A stretch of DNA of 34,770 nucleotides from Bdellovibrionales bacterium (GTDB lineage Bacteria > Bdellovibrionota > Bdellovibrionia > Bdellovibrionales > UBA1609), in assembly GCA_020435005.1 (NCBI GenBank), contig JAGRAE010000012.1, positions 1 through 34,770 of the forward strand, in the 5' to 3' direction. The position numbers and the translations under genes are program-made. Shown one piece after another: positions 24,440 to 32,794 of the stretch. The notes beneath the pieces were generated by a model that worked only from the letters and a program-made list of their open reading frames with translations, was not told where the DNA came from and did no database searches. Each line of letters starts with the position of its first letter. The first letter of the stretch is position 1.

Positions 24440-24546
24440 TCCCGTTAATGTGGATTAGGTATTCTCACGACTCGTTAAAATCCGTCATATTAAATAGCTT
24501 TCGCGCTCGTTGAGGAGTACTCAAAATATACCCGCAATTAACGGGA
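24440..24546 (-). repeat. Intergenic MITE-like repeat, copy 2 (107 bp)
   Basis: Reverse-oriented, shorter copy of the element at 23258-23440. The plus-strand left end (TCCCGTTAATGTGGAT, 24440-24455) and right end (24529-24546, reading TCCCGTTAATTGCGGGTA on the minus strand) are inverted repeats of one another. It starts 26 bases beyond the stop of the GLUG-repeat gene. Differences from copy 1 are mostly transitions plus the missing 75-80-base centre. Confidence 0.75.
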
Positions 24547-24572
24547 ACAATTTAAATTCTTTAAGATTCACT

Positions 24573-27500
24573 TCAATAGGGATACTCAGGCTGTATAGGA
24601 ATTGGAAAACCACCATTTTCATTATTCGTATCCAAACGCCAAACATCAGTAAAGTCCCAACTCTCGTCAATGTAAATTTGGCCAGTTGCACTTGTCATAT
24701 TGGCCGTCGTCTCGGCAAATACTTCTGGGTCATCCACGTTCGTTGAACTCCGACCATAATCGTTGAGTCCACCAGCAATTGTTGTGTTCCAATATAAGCC
24801 CTCTATTATTCCTGCCAAATAATTACCCGCAACTCCACCAACATAGACATTTCCTGAAGCTGTACCAGGAGTTAAAACACCCGAGTAGTAATTGTGTTTT
24901 ACTTTATAAATAATACTTGACCAGGAAATGACACCAAACAGACCACCTATGTGTTGATCTCCCGTAACACCCGTTTTACCCGTGACATTCCCTCTAGAAA
25001 AAAGACCTTCAACATCTCCAATATCACTAGATAACGGATTTAAATAACCGACAACTCCACCAATATTATTACTCCCAGTCACATTGCCTAAAGCATAGGA
25101 CTCTTGAATAGGGCCAGAACTTTGTCCGGAAACTCCACCGACATGATTTATTCCACTAACATTACCCGTAGCAAAAGAACTTTTAATTTTTGCGTGCCAT
25201 TCTGCATATCCGACGAGACCACCAACCAAATTACCTGTGCCGGTGACATTTCCCGTGGCGTAACTATTATATGCTCGACCACTACCTGAATATAAAGTCC
25301 CAACTAAACCACCCACTTCATGGCGACCATTTACCGTACCCGAGGCATGCGATTTAAAAACCAAATCATCAGCATAACCGACTAAGCCACCAACATAATC
25401 CCGTCCACTGACATTGCCTGCAGCGCTACAGTTTCTGCATTCTAATCCATGCAGGAAACTATCTGCACCATATAGACCACCCACCCTATCATTGCCATTC
25501 ACTGTGGCTGAAGAGGATGAATTTTCTAAAGAACCTGATGCAAATCCAAAGGCTCCTCCTATATAATTTTGCCCAGTGACCGTACCCGATGAACTAACAT
25601 CTGTTGTATTGCTAATTAGACTTGCATAGCCACTGACTAAACCTACATAGTCTCTGCCGCTTACATTTCCTGAAACTTGTATATTGCTTAAAGTTGTCGT
25701 TAAATTTGAACCTAATGCACCTACATAATCTCGTCCAGTTATATCGACATTACTAAGTGTTAAATTTTTGATTATCGAAGGAGATTTTGTAGCTTTAAAT
25801 AAACCCAAGTTATCAGTACCTACTTGGTTAATATTCATATCTGATAAGGTTTTATTATTTCCATCAAATACACCGATGAAAGGAAAATCACTTTCACCTA
25901 TTTGTAGAATAACACCTGAAACACTAAAGTCTTGAGAAACTTTAAAGAATTTATCCATCAACCGAGGGTTGTAACCAATTTGGTTGAGTTCTGATAAGTT
26001 TGAGATTAAAAAAGGATTACTTTCACTACCATCACCACCTGAAAAAATTGGCACTTCATTAGGTGAAGGGTTAACAAAATACAACTCAGGATATTGGACT
26101 CCCATTTTCCAAATATCATTAGGACCGTCACTGCCATTTAAAAAGTCCCAACCAAAATAAGAGTTATAAGTTGTAATTGTATTCATTTGTGCAGTTGTTT
26201 TGCCATAGGTATTATTACAACCCGAACCTGCGCCGGCACCACACATGTTAGCCACCGTTCCCACTTGTGAGTCATAGAAACAATTTGTAATCGCTGTACC
26301 TTCATGTTGGCCAATTAAACCACCTTTAGTACCTGGGCTTGAAATAATACCGGAGGCATAATCGTTTTTCAATGTACCTGCGGTGACCAAGCCAATTAAA
26401 CCACCGGCAAAACTTGTTGTGGCGGTCACGTTTCCATTTGCGTAAATATAGTTTACAATTCCATTTTTTAAATGACCAATAAGCCCGCCAACATAATTAG
26501 CTCCCTGGACATTGCCTTGAGCAAAAGACCGCTCAATAGGACCTTCAAACTCTCCTGCAAACCCACCTACATAGTTATTTCCAGTTACATTGCCAAAAGC
26601 TTGAGTTTCACTGACTATAACAACCGATGTATTGCCTAGAGATTTACCAAAAACGCCACCCGTATAATCATTTCCTGAAACAGTATTTGAAACTAAAACC
26701 TTATTAAGAATCCTTGTATTTTGGGTTTCGCCAGCAAGTCCTCCCACAAAGTCATGGCCAATCACCGTCCCATTTGTGTAGATCTCTCTTAAAGAAACCC
26801 CACAACCTGTTCCTTTTAAAAAACCTGCACTTCCACCGACCCAATCATTGCCTGTTACATTTACATTAGATTCCAATCTCACAGTTACAGACTTATTATT
26901 ATTACAGGTACCTATATAATATCCTGCTAATCCACCAACATAGTTCCCTGTAGAATTTATAGCTCCTGTAATTTGTAAATCTTCACTATAGCCTGAATAG
27001 TAGCCAAATGCTCCACCAACATATGAACCACCTGCATTAATTGTTATACTATCTATGTTTATATTAATTAAATCTGTTTCTGTAGCCTTTCCTGCAACAG
27101 CACCGACATAATTACTGGTGCCAGTAGAGAAGTTAAAATCCTTTAAAGTTAAATCGTTTATTTTTGAACTAACATCTAATTCTGAAAACAAACCTAAATA
27201 GTCATTACCAGCAGAAGATAAATTCAAATTTGAAATAGTTTTACCATTTCCAAGTAAGTTGATTTTTAACTTTTGTGCAGTTGGGCCAACTAAAGTGTAA
27301 CTGTTAAAATCGTAACTGATTAAATCTAAATTTTTATTTAATTTTAAGTACAATAAATTAGTGTAATCTTGAGATGATAATGCTAAAAACTGTTCAGCTG
27401 TGCAAATTGTGAAGGCATTATTTTCTGAACTTCCATCCACCTCTCCACTGTTGGCAAAAGGTGTATTTGTTAGTTTACTACCACTACAGTACCCAACATA

Positions 27501-27842
27501 AATAAAAACTGTACCTTCTTTAAGGCTGCCATCCTTTGCTGTTACTGTGTATTTAAAGCTATCATCACCTTCAAATCCAGAATTGGGAGTATATTTGACA
27601 AGACTTCCACCTATAACTTGTACAGTACCATTAGTTGCTGAATTAACATGCTTTAAGCTACGTATACCTTGGTCATTTGTTAAAATATCTATTTCAATTG
27701 GTTGATCTATATCAATTGAAATATAGTCAGGACTTGTAACAGCATTGGGGAAATTGCCTTCTACGTTTTGATTCACTCGGCAAGCACTTGTAAATGTTAA
27801 AGATATGAAAATTAATAAATATTTTTTATACTTACGTACCAT
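24573..27842 (-). CDS. Large GLUG-repeat lipoprotein with N-terminal Ig-like domain (1089 aa)
   Basis: Surface or periplasmic lipoprotein. Signal MVRKYKKYLLIFISLTFTSAC, lipobox TSAC. Residues about 38-116 form a cadherin/Big-type Ig-like domain (PIEIDILTNDQG, YTPNSGFEGDDSFKYTV). The rest is two modules, about 118-600 and 612-1089. Each opens with a GS-x-x-NAF/NPF-type start, contains about eleven or twelve GLUG units (YVGGLVGY and variants, about 23 in all), and closes with a Y/W-rich end including TTAQM or TTANM and WDF. GLUG repeats build beta-solenoids in adhesins and IgA-protease-like proteins. No protease or autotransporter barrel is present. Adhesion or prey/host contact is an inference. 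GAGGG precedes the ATG. Confidence 0.88.
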   Translation of the reverse strand: MVRKYKKYLLIFISLTFTSACRVNQNVEGNFPNAVTSPDYISIDIDQPIEIDILTNDQGIRSLKHVNSATNGTVQVIGGSLVKYTPNSGFEGDDSFKYTVTAKDGSLKEGTVFIYVGYCSGSKLTNTPFANSGEVDGSSENNAFTICTAEQFLALSSQDYTNLLYLKLNKNLDLISYDFNSYTLVGPTAQKLKINLLGNGKTISNLNLSSAGNDYLGLFSELDVSSKINDLTLKDFNFSTGTSNYVGAVAGKATETDLININIDSITINAGGSYVGGAFGYYSGYSEDLQITGAINSTGNYVGGLAGYYIGTCNNNKSVTVRLESNVNVTGNDWVGGSAGFLKGTGCGVSLREIYTNGTVIGHDFVGGLAGETQNTRILNKVLVSNTVSGNDYTGGVFGKSLGNTSVVIVSETQAFGNVTGNNYVGGFAGEFEGPIERSFAQGNVQGANYVGGLIGHLKNGIVNYIYANGNVTATTSFAGGLIGLVTAGTLKNDYASGIISSPGTKGGLIGQHEGTAITNCFYDSQVGTVANMCGAGAGSGCNNTYGKTTAQMNTITTYNSYFGWDFLNGSDGPNDIWKMGVQYPELYFVNPSPNEVPIFSGGDGSESNPFLISNLSELNQIGYNPRLMDKFFKVSQDFSVSGVILQIGESDFPFIGVFDGNNKTLSDMNINQVGTDNLGLFKATKSPSIIKNLTLSNVDITGRDYVGALGSNLTTTLSNIQVSGNVSGRDYVGLVSGYASLISNTTDVSSSGTVTGQNYIGGAFGFASGSLENSSSSATVNGNDRVGGLYGADSFLHGLECRNCSAAGNVSGRDYVGGLVGYADDLVFKSHASGTVNGRHEVGGLVGTLYSGSGRAYNSYATGNVTGTGNLVGGLVGYAEWHAKIKSSFATGNVSGINHVGGVSGQSSGPIQESYALGNVTGSNNIGGVVGYLNPLSSDIGDVEGLFSRGNVTGKTGVTGDQHIGGLFGVISWSSIIYKVKHNYYSGVLTPGTASGNVYVGGVAGNYLAGIIEGLYWNTTIAGGLNDYGRSSTNVDDPEVFAETTANMTSATGQIYIDESWDFTDVWRLDTNNENGGFPIPIQPEYPY

Positions 27843-27857
27843 TACACCCTCAATAAA

Positions 27858-27866
27858 AGTATAGCA
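27858..27866 (-). promoter_or_regulatory. Possible extended -10 promoter of the GLUG gene
   Basis: On the reverse strand TGCTATACT (plus 27858-27866) is an extended -10 element, 16 bases before the ATG. No good -35 is seen. The leader would be very short. Confidence 0.35.
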
Positions 27867-28012
27867 TGAGACTTAAATATTATCTTTCACAAAGTTAAAA
27901 CATCTTATTCTGAGATTAGTTCTTCTAGCAAAATTGTTTTATTTTGAAACATCCTAGCCAACTAAAAAAAGTTATATTATGCTCTGGGCGAACTTAAAGA
28001 GGAGTACATAGT

Positions 28013-28762
28013 TTGCTAATACCTCAACCCATTGAAGAAGGTCTTTTCTTAAAACGTTACAAACGTTTCTTTGCCGATATTAATTTTAACTCAAAACCAG
28101 TAATTGCCCATGTTCCCAATACTGGCAGTTTAAAAACCTGTTTAAACGAAAATGCACTTTGTCGTTTCTCTGTAAATAATGATCCCAGCCGAAAACTCAA
28201 ATATACACTACAAAGTATTAAAACACCCAGTTCTTGGGTTGGGGTCAATACAGCTTTAGCTAATAGCCTGGTGTGGGAAGCTTGGGAGAAACAAAAAATT
28301 CCTCATTGGCAGAAGTACAAGTTTGGTAAAAAAGAAGTCAAAGTTTCAGAACATACAAGATTTGACATGACGTTTTGGCAAAAGGATTTAGGTATTAATC
28401 CCAAGAAAAAAATTGAACCTATTATGTATAAAAACGATTCCTTTCATTTTGTCGAAGTCAAAAATGTAACAATGGCTATTGATGGAGTGGCTTATTTCCC
28501 TGATGCTGTAACCACTCGCGGACAAAAACACTTGATAGAGCTAATGAAATGGGTCGATTCTGGCCACACCTCTGAAATTGTATTTGTCATTCAACGTACA
28601 GACTGTGATCAATTTTCACCCGCCAAAGAAATTGACCCTGAATATGCTAGACTTCTTACAGAGGCTAAAAATAAAGGGGTTATAATTTCGGCCTATGCCT
28701 GCAAAATATCAAAAACGATCATAGAATTAGCACCATCAAAAAAAATAAAAATCGTATTGTAA
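28013..28762 (+). CDS. sfsA: SfsA family protein
   Basis: Member of the sugar fermentation stimulation protein A family, 249 residues, usual length. It has an N-terminal OB-like part and a nuclease-like C-terminal fold. Its true role is uncertain; the E. coli protein was linked to maltose genes and DNA binding. Family marks: IAHVPNTGSLKTCL, WVGVNTALANSLV, HTRFDMTFW, FVEVKNVTMAIDGVAYFPDAVTTRGQKHL and FVIQRTDCDQFSPA with DPEYARLL. The start is TTG at 28013, with AGAGGAG upstream and TATATTAT (27973-27980) as a -10-like box. It is followed by a strong bidirectional terminator. Confidence 0.94.
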   Translation: MLIPQPIEEGLFLKRYKRFFADINFNSKPVIAHVPNTGSLKTCLNENALCRFSVNNDPSRKLKYTLQSIKTPSSWVGVNTALANSLVWEAWEKQKIPHWQKYKFGKKEVKVSEHTRFDMTFWQKDLGINPKKKIEPIMYKNDSFHFVEVKNVTMAIDGVAYFPDAVTTRGQKHLIELMKWVDSGHTSEIVFVIQRTDCDQFSPAKEIDPEYARLLTEAKNKGVIISAYACKISKTIIELAPSKKIKIVL

Positions 28763-28802
28763 TTTGTTTGCAAAAATATATGTGTAAATTTACAAGTCTC
28801 TG

Positions 28803-28850
28803 TTTAATAAAAAAAGCGCAAGCTTTTTGACTTGCGCCTTTTTTATTAAA
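28803..28850. terminator. Bidirectional terminator between sfsA and the DsbA-like gene
   Basis: Arms 28803-28822 and 28831-28850 pair over 20 positions with one mismatch. The core is GCGCAAG/CTTGCGC with an 8-base loop, and A and T runs on opposite sides give a U-tract in either direction. It suits the two convergent genes that flank it. Confidence 0.92.
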
Positions 28851-28871
28851 TCAATTGATGAAAGTAAAACC

Positions 28872-29660
28872 TTAGTTTTGTGTACTCTCTTCCAAGTGGC
28901 GATCAATCACTTTCTTAAATTCATCAAATGGATAAGCACCCTTTAAGGATACTCCATTAATTAAAAATCCAGGTGTTCCACTAAAATCAAATTTCTTTGC
29001 TTCAGCCATATCTGCAGCGATACGCTCCTTAACAATACTGGACTCCATATCTTTTTTAACTTTGCTCAAATTAGCGCCAATCTTTTTAACGACTGAATCT
29101 AAATACTTTTCTTTGCCAGATTTTAATTCAGATTGATTTTCAAAAACTATATCATGAAACTTTTCTGCTTTGTCATGACTCTGTAAAGCTACTGCCTCGT
29201 AATATTGAGCTGCAGGTTCTGCCATGGGGTGAAAATCAAGTGGTAAGTGCTTATAAATTACTCTAACTTTGTCACCATACTCTTCGCGTACTTTCTTTAC
29301 AGTGTCATATCCTCTGGAGCAGTAAGGACATTCAAAATCAGAGTACTCAACGATTGTAATCGGAGCTGATTTTTTACCAAAAATTGGTCTTTTCTCATCG
29401 ATGGTTGGTTTTTTAGGATTTTTAAATTCTTCTTCAATTTTAGCTTGCTCATCCATTTCGCGTTGCTTGGCAGCTTCCACTTGAGCATTTTTAGCTGCTT
29501 TATTGACTGTATCGATAAAGGCTTTTGGATTCTTTTCAATCGCATTGAATACGATCTCTGGATTCTCCTCAATTAATTTAGTCAAACTTTCTTTGGACGG
29601 AGTACAACCAAACAAAGCTATCACTGAAACTGCCGTTAGTATTGTTATTAGTGAATTCAA
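28872..29660 (-). CDS. DsbA-like thioredoxin-fold lipoprotein (262 aa)
   Basis: Lipid-anchored thiol-disulfide oxidoreductase facing the periplasm. Lipobox LFGC (Cys19), a charged helical spacer (ENPEIVFNAIEKNP and a Lys/Glu-rich stretch to about 92), then a DsbA-type domain: ITIVEYSDFECPYC with redox Cys111/Cys114, YKHLPLDFHPMAEPAA and the cis-Pro loop GTPGFLINGVSLKGAYP. This matches the Com1/BdbD-like group of DsbA proteins. The start is TTG at 29660, with AAAGGAG seven bases upstream. No DsbB or VKOR gene is adjacent. Confidence 0.92.
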   Translation of the reverse strand: MNSLITILTAVSVIALFGCTPSKESLTKLIEENPEIVFNAIEKNPKAFIDTVNKAAKNAQVEAAKQREMDEQAKIEEEFKNPKKPTIDEKRPIFGKKSAPITIVEYSDFECPYCSRGYDTVKKVREEYGDKVRVIYKHLPLDFHPMAEPAAQYYEAVALQSHDKAEKFHDIVFENQSELKSGKEKYLDSVVKKIGANLSKVKKDMESSIVKERIAADMAEAKKFDFSGTPGFLINGVSLKGAYPFDEFKKVIDRHLEESTQN

Positions 29661-29830
29661 GATGAGCTCCTTTGTATTTTATTGATATCAATATCGGTTT
29701 ATATATTTTTATACTTGATTAAATAGGGAATCAACGAACAAGAACTCGACTCATGTTGCAGCGCGTACTATTGCGTTTTAAAATCTATTAACAATACCCC
29801 GTCTTTAAAAATATCCATATAATTTTAACT

Positions 29831-30526
29831 ATGAAAATTATCCTGCTTACACTGTGTTTTCTCGTCAGCCCAATTTTTCAATCAGAAGCTAAGCTTTATA
29901 AGTACAATGAATTAGAAATAAAAAGTTATGATGAGCTCAGTCAACTGGTTAAAGATCTCATTCAAAAGGCTGAGCTAGTAGATGTAAAAAACCAAAAAGA
30001 GGCTGAAGCAATTGATGAGATGGCGAACTATGACACAACTGAGTCAATTGATTATTTGAAGGAAGCGTTAAGACTTATTTTTTCTCGCCCCAATAAAGAT
30101 AATATGGTTGAAAAATTAATTCCTGAAGTGAGATCTGAGCTGATTTCATATAGTGCTTACTATGACTCTATATACGATCTCGTCGTTGAAGCCGTCGCGG
30201 GTCTGAATCAAAAAATTCCAGTTGTGTATAAATCTACATATATTTTTGTTTTAGAGAATGTAATGAGTGAGTTTCGCCCTCAATTGAAAACAAGTGATGA
30301 GGTTAAAAAAATCTTTTTCTATATTCGAGACTCTGGAGCCAGTGTGCCGGAAGATGTAAGGCTCGACCGAAAGTTAAGAAGCATGTTTAAAAGTCAAGAT
30401 CCTTCAGACACGGCAAAAGCAATTATAGATAAAGAACTTCCAAAAACAGAACGTAAAGAGAAAAAAGGCTTTTGGGAGAGATTATTTGGCAATAGTCGGC
30501 TTATATTCAACTACCAAATTATTTAA
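29831..30526 (+). CDS. Hypothetical exported helical protein (231 aa)
   Basis: Not recognised. A signal peptide (MKIILLTLCFLVSPIFQSEA) is followed by a mostly helical, charged protein with no cysteine in the mature part, and a Lys/Arg/Glu-rich region near residues 185-222 (KTERKEKKGFWERLF). It is probably periplasmic. The final 45 bases overlap the convergent gene at 30482-30985, so the last 15 residues are shared coding sequence. Confidence 0.72.
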   Translation: MKIILLTLCFLVSPIFQSEAKLYKYNELEIKSYDELSQLVKDLIQKAELVDVKNQKEAEAIDEMANYDTTESIDYLKEALRLIFSRPNKDNMVEKLIPEVRSELISYSAYYDSIYDLVVEAVAGLNQKIPVVYKSTYIFVLENVMSEFRPQLKTSDEVKKIFFYIRDSGASVPEDVRLDRKLRSMFKSQDPSDTAKAIIDKELPKTERKEKKGFWERLFGNSRLIFNYQII

Positions 30527-30985
30527 AACACTCTCTCCTTGAGTCGTTGTTAATTGGATAATTAATTGATTATTTCCTGGGGCTAAACTTAAATAATCTG
30601 TCATAAAATGATTATTTTTTAGATGAAACACCGAGGCTTTTGAGCCGTTGGTACGATTTAATATTTCAACTTTATCAAGCTCTTGGTCGACGCATAGCTT
30701 TGCTTTAATCTGCAGCATTTTCGCCTGACTATTAAAAGTATGGGACTCTTTATGATTTAAACACTTCAGGTCCAGAGAAAACATACTTTTATCTATAGAT
30801 TTATTTTTATCATTATCGCCTTTTTCAGTTATATAGGACGCTGGTCCCCTCACAGATGAGTTTACATTGGTAGAGTTAGTTAATTCATCTGGGGGATTAA
30901 ATACACTTACATAGGCAATACTCCCTAATACCAGGGTTATTGTACCTGTTAAAAATAACATAGCCCTTTCAACTTTTGTAAACAT
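30482..30985 (-). CDS. Hypothetical single-span anchored protein (167 aa)
   Basis: Not recognised. One N-terminal membrane segment (about residues 8-28) is followed by a low-complexity Asn/Ser/Asp linker and a C-terminal beta-rich domain (about 72-165) with a likely Cys pair and alternating hydrophobic strands, perhaps Ig-like. It would sit in the inner membrane with the domain in the periplasm. The 3' end overlaps the convergent exported protein by 45 bases. Its start is 79 bases downstream of the stop of the next gene on this strand, so co-transcription is possible. Confidence 0.7.
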   Translation of the reverse strand: MFTKVERAMLFLTGTITLVLGSIAYVSVFNPPDELTNSTNVNSSVRGPASYITEKGDNDKNKSIDKSMFSLDLKCLNHKESHTFNSQAKMLQIKAKLCVDQELDKVEILNRTNGSKASVFHLKNNHFMTDYLSLAPGNNQLIIQLTTTQGESVLNNLVVEYKPTIAK

Positions 30986-31063
30986 AATAGCTTTATCGGA
31001 TAATTTATAAGGAAGTATTAAAAAGAATAAATACTGTCTAATAATGAGATTCGTTATCTAAGA

Positions 31064-31927
31064 TTAATTTGACCAAGTTAAGCCTATAAGAATTTTTTTC
31101 TCACCTTCGATTTCTGGCTCATTATCGCTTGTAAATTTTAATGTGTTATCTATACTTCCGCCACTTTTAACATCGGCTATCCCCGTTATAGTCGCCACTA
31201 AATTATTCCCTAAATACCGACTGCCTATAAGAGAAACATCGCCGTCATTTATGGTATAGTCTGTAGACACTGTTGTGATTGGATTTAAATTATATGCAAA
31301 ATATAAACGTGTTTCATTAATCTCTGCCGGGCCCACTTTATCAGGATTCATTTCAAGTGTGATGCGACTTTGTACATCGTAAGGATTATCTATTTTTAAA
31401 TTTAAATAGTTTCCACTATACGAATAACGCATATGAACTTTATAGCCCTTTTTAACTTCTAAATCGACTTTGCTTATTTTTTCTTTTAATTCATAAATCG
31501 GACGAACTGAAGGATTGGACTTAAAATACTCATCTACGTGGTGTTCTGTAAGTCTTTTTACTATATAATTGCCAAAGGCTTGTCGTTTTTCTTGATCCTC
31601 TTCGGGAGTGACCCATACACCTGGTTGATATTCCTGTTCAGCATACTGATTAGGAGCCGCAAAATTTCTCTGTATATCTGAGTAGCCAAAAGATTGCTCG
31701 TAGCGTTCCTTGAACTCTTTTGTTAAGCGCGGAACAAATATTATTTTTTTCAAAGAAACTTGATCGCTCTTGGGTCTTGTCACCAATGGAATTTCATAAA
31801 CAAGAGTGTGCCTTTCTTTAACAATATCATAAGTATACCCATCCTTTGAACCATAAGTTAAAGGTATAGAAAAGGCCCTTGGAGATATAATTCCCATTAG
31901 AAGGAATAAGTATATAAAATTCCTCAT
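31064..31927 (-). CDS. Hypothetical exported protein (287 aa)
   Basis: Not recognised. A signal peptide (to about residue 20, AFS/IPL) is followed by a mature protein with an N-terminal beta-rich and charged half, containing VTPEEDQEKRQAFG, and a C-terminal half of regular beta-strands (residues about 165-287) ending ILIGLTWSN with an aromatic near the C-terminus. This could be a small barrel or a periplasmic beta-sandwich, and the sequence does not settle it. A 14-base palindrome (ACAAAC/GTTTGT, 31955-31968) lies 28 bases before the ATG. Confidence 0.68.
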   Translation of the reverse strand: MRNFIYLFLLMGIISPRAFSIPLTYGSKDGYTYDIVKERHTLVYEIPLVTRPKSDQVSLKKIIFVPRLTKEFKERYEQSFGYSDIQRNFAAPNQYAEQEYQPGVWVTPEEDQEKRQAFGNYIVKRLTEHHVDEYFKSNPSVRPIYELKEKISKVDLEVKKGYKVHMRYSYSGNYLNLKIDNPYDVQSRITLEMNPDKVGPAEINETRLYFAYNLNPITTVSTDYTINDGDVSLIGSRYLGNNLVATITGIADVKSGGSIDNTLKFTSDNEPEIEGEKKILIGLTWSN

Positions 31928-32140
31928 GTTTTTTTATAAAGCAAAGAAGGGGCCACAAACCCGTTTGTAAGCTACTAAAAATACAGGCTTTTTTTATTTA
32001 ATTAGCTCGCCCTTAGTAAAGCTGTTAGTCTTGTGCAAAGCCTCGCTGCACCTAAGAATTTCTTTTGTATTTCTAAGGGGTTAGAATGATAGCCAGGATA
32101 CATTGAAGGGACGTAAATTGTCGTATATGTTGTGATCTCA
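31928..32140. other. Intergenic region between divergent genes
   Basis: Separates the exported protein at 31927 (minus) from the lipid kinase-like gene (plus), so it should hold promoters in both directions. Visible structure is limited to the ACAAAC/GTTTGT palindrome at 31955-31968 and an imperfect repeat around CTAAG near 32053-32080. No RNA gene recognised. Confidence 0.4.
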
Positions 32141-32794
32141 ATGAAAACGGTAACTATGAATAGTCAGTTTACAATGAAAAAAAAATCAGACCTCCACCTT
32201 TTAAGAAAAATCTGGCATTTTTTGGGTGTAGTAGTAATTGCCATACTTTATCAAATAGTTCCTCATTCTACGGCAATACAGTTAATGGCTCTGGCGGCAG
32301 CTTTGTTTACAACTCTCGATTTATTGAGAAAACAATTACCTTCATTAAATAATATTCTCATTAATGTTTTCGCTCCTATTATGAGAGAGTCAGAAAAAAA
32401 TAAAATAGCTGGCACCACTTATTTACTCAACGGTGTTTTACTCATTATGCTGTTTTTTCCAAAGCCAATTGTCATATTATGTTTATTGCTTCTGGGAACT
32501 GCTGATCCCATCGCTAGCTTTGTTGGTCTAAAATATGGTAAAGATAAAATATTAGGCAATAAAACTCTTCAAGGTAGTCTGGCTGCTTTTGCCATTTCCA
32601 CAATTGTTGCAGCAGTATTTTTCTTTACAACAAACACCATGACTGAACGCTTAATGATTGTAAGTTTATTATCAGGTCTAGTTGGAACCTTTTCAGAATT
32701 AATTCCAGTTGCTAAAATAGATGATAATTTTACTTTCCCACTATTATGTGCTTGTGGTTTGTGGGGGATTTATTATTTATTTGGAGGCTTCTAG
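32141..32794 (+). CDS. CTP-dependent lipid kinase-like membrane protein (DGK1/SEC59/dolichol kinase family)
   Basis: Multi-span membrane protein, 217 residues from the ATG at 32141. In-frame starts at 32132 (GTG), 32156 and 32174 are equally possible because no clear ribosome binding site is seen. The family core is GTADPIASFVGLKYGKDKI followed by LGNKTLQGSLAAF, the CTP-binding/active-site pattern of the DGK1, dolichol kinase and phytol kinase family. Six or seven hydrophobic segments surround it. It would phosphorylate a lipid alcohol such as diacylglycerol or a polyprenol with CTP. The stop overlaps the pssA start by one base. Confidence 0.78.
   Translation: MKTVTMNSQFTMKKKSDLHLLRKIWHFLGVVVIAILYQIVPHSTAIQLMALAAALFTTLDLLRKQLPSLNNILINVFAPIMRESEKNKIAGTTYLLNGVLLIMLFFPKPIVILCLLLLGTADPIASFVGLKYGKDKILGNKTLQGSLAAFAISTIVAAVFFFTTNTMTERLMIVSLLSGLVGTFSELIPVAKIDDNFTFPLLCACGLWGIYYLFGGF

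Noticed and set aside
24440-24546. Repeat copy 2 as a rho-independent terminator for the GLUG gene
   Set aside because: The arms are far apart and there is no U-tract. The match with copy 1 explains the structure better as a repeat element.
24573-27842. CRISPR-like or tandem DNA repeats in the GLUG gene
   Set aside because: The repeated DNA pattern comes from degenerate protein repeats of variable spacing, not from identical DNA units.
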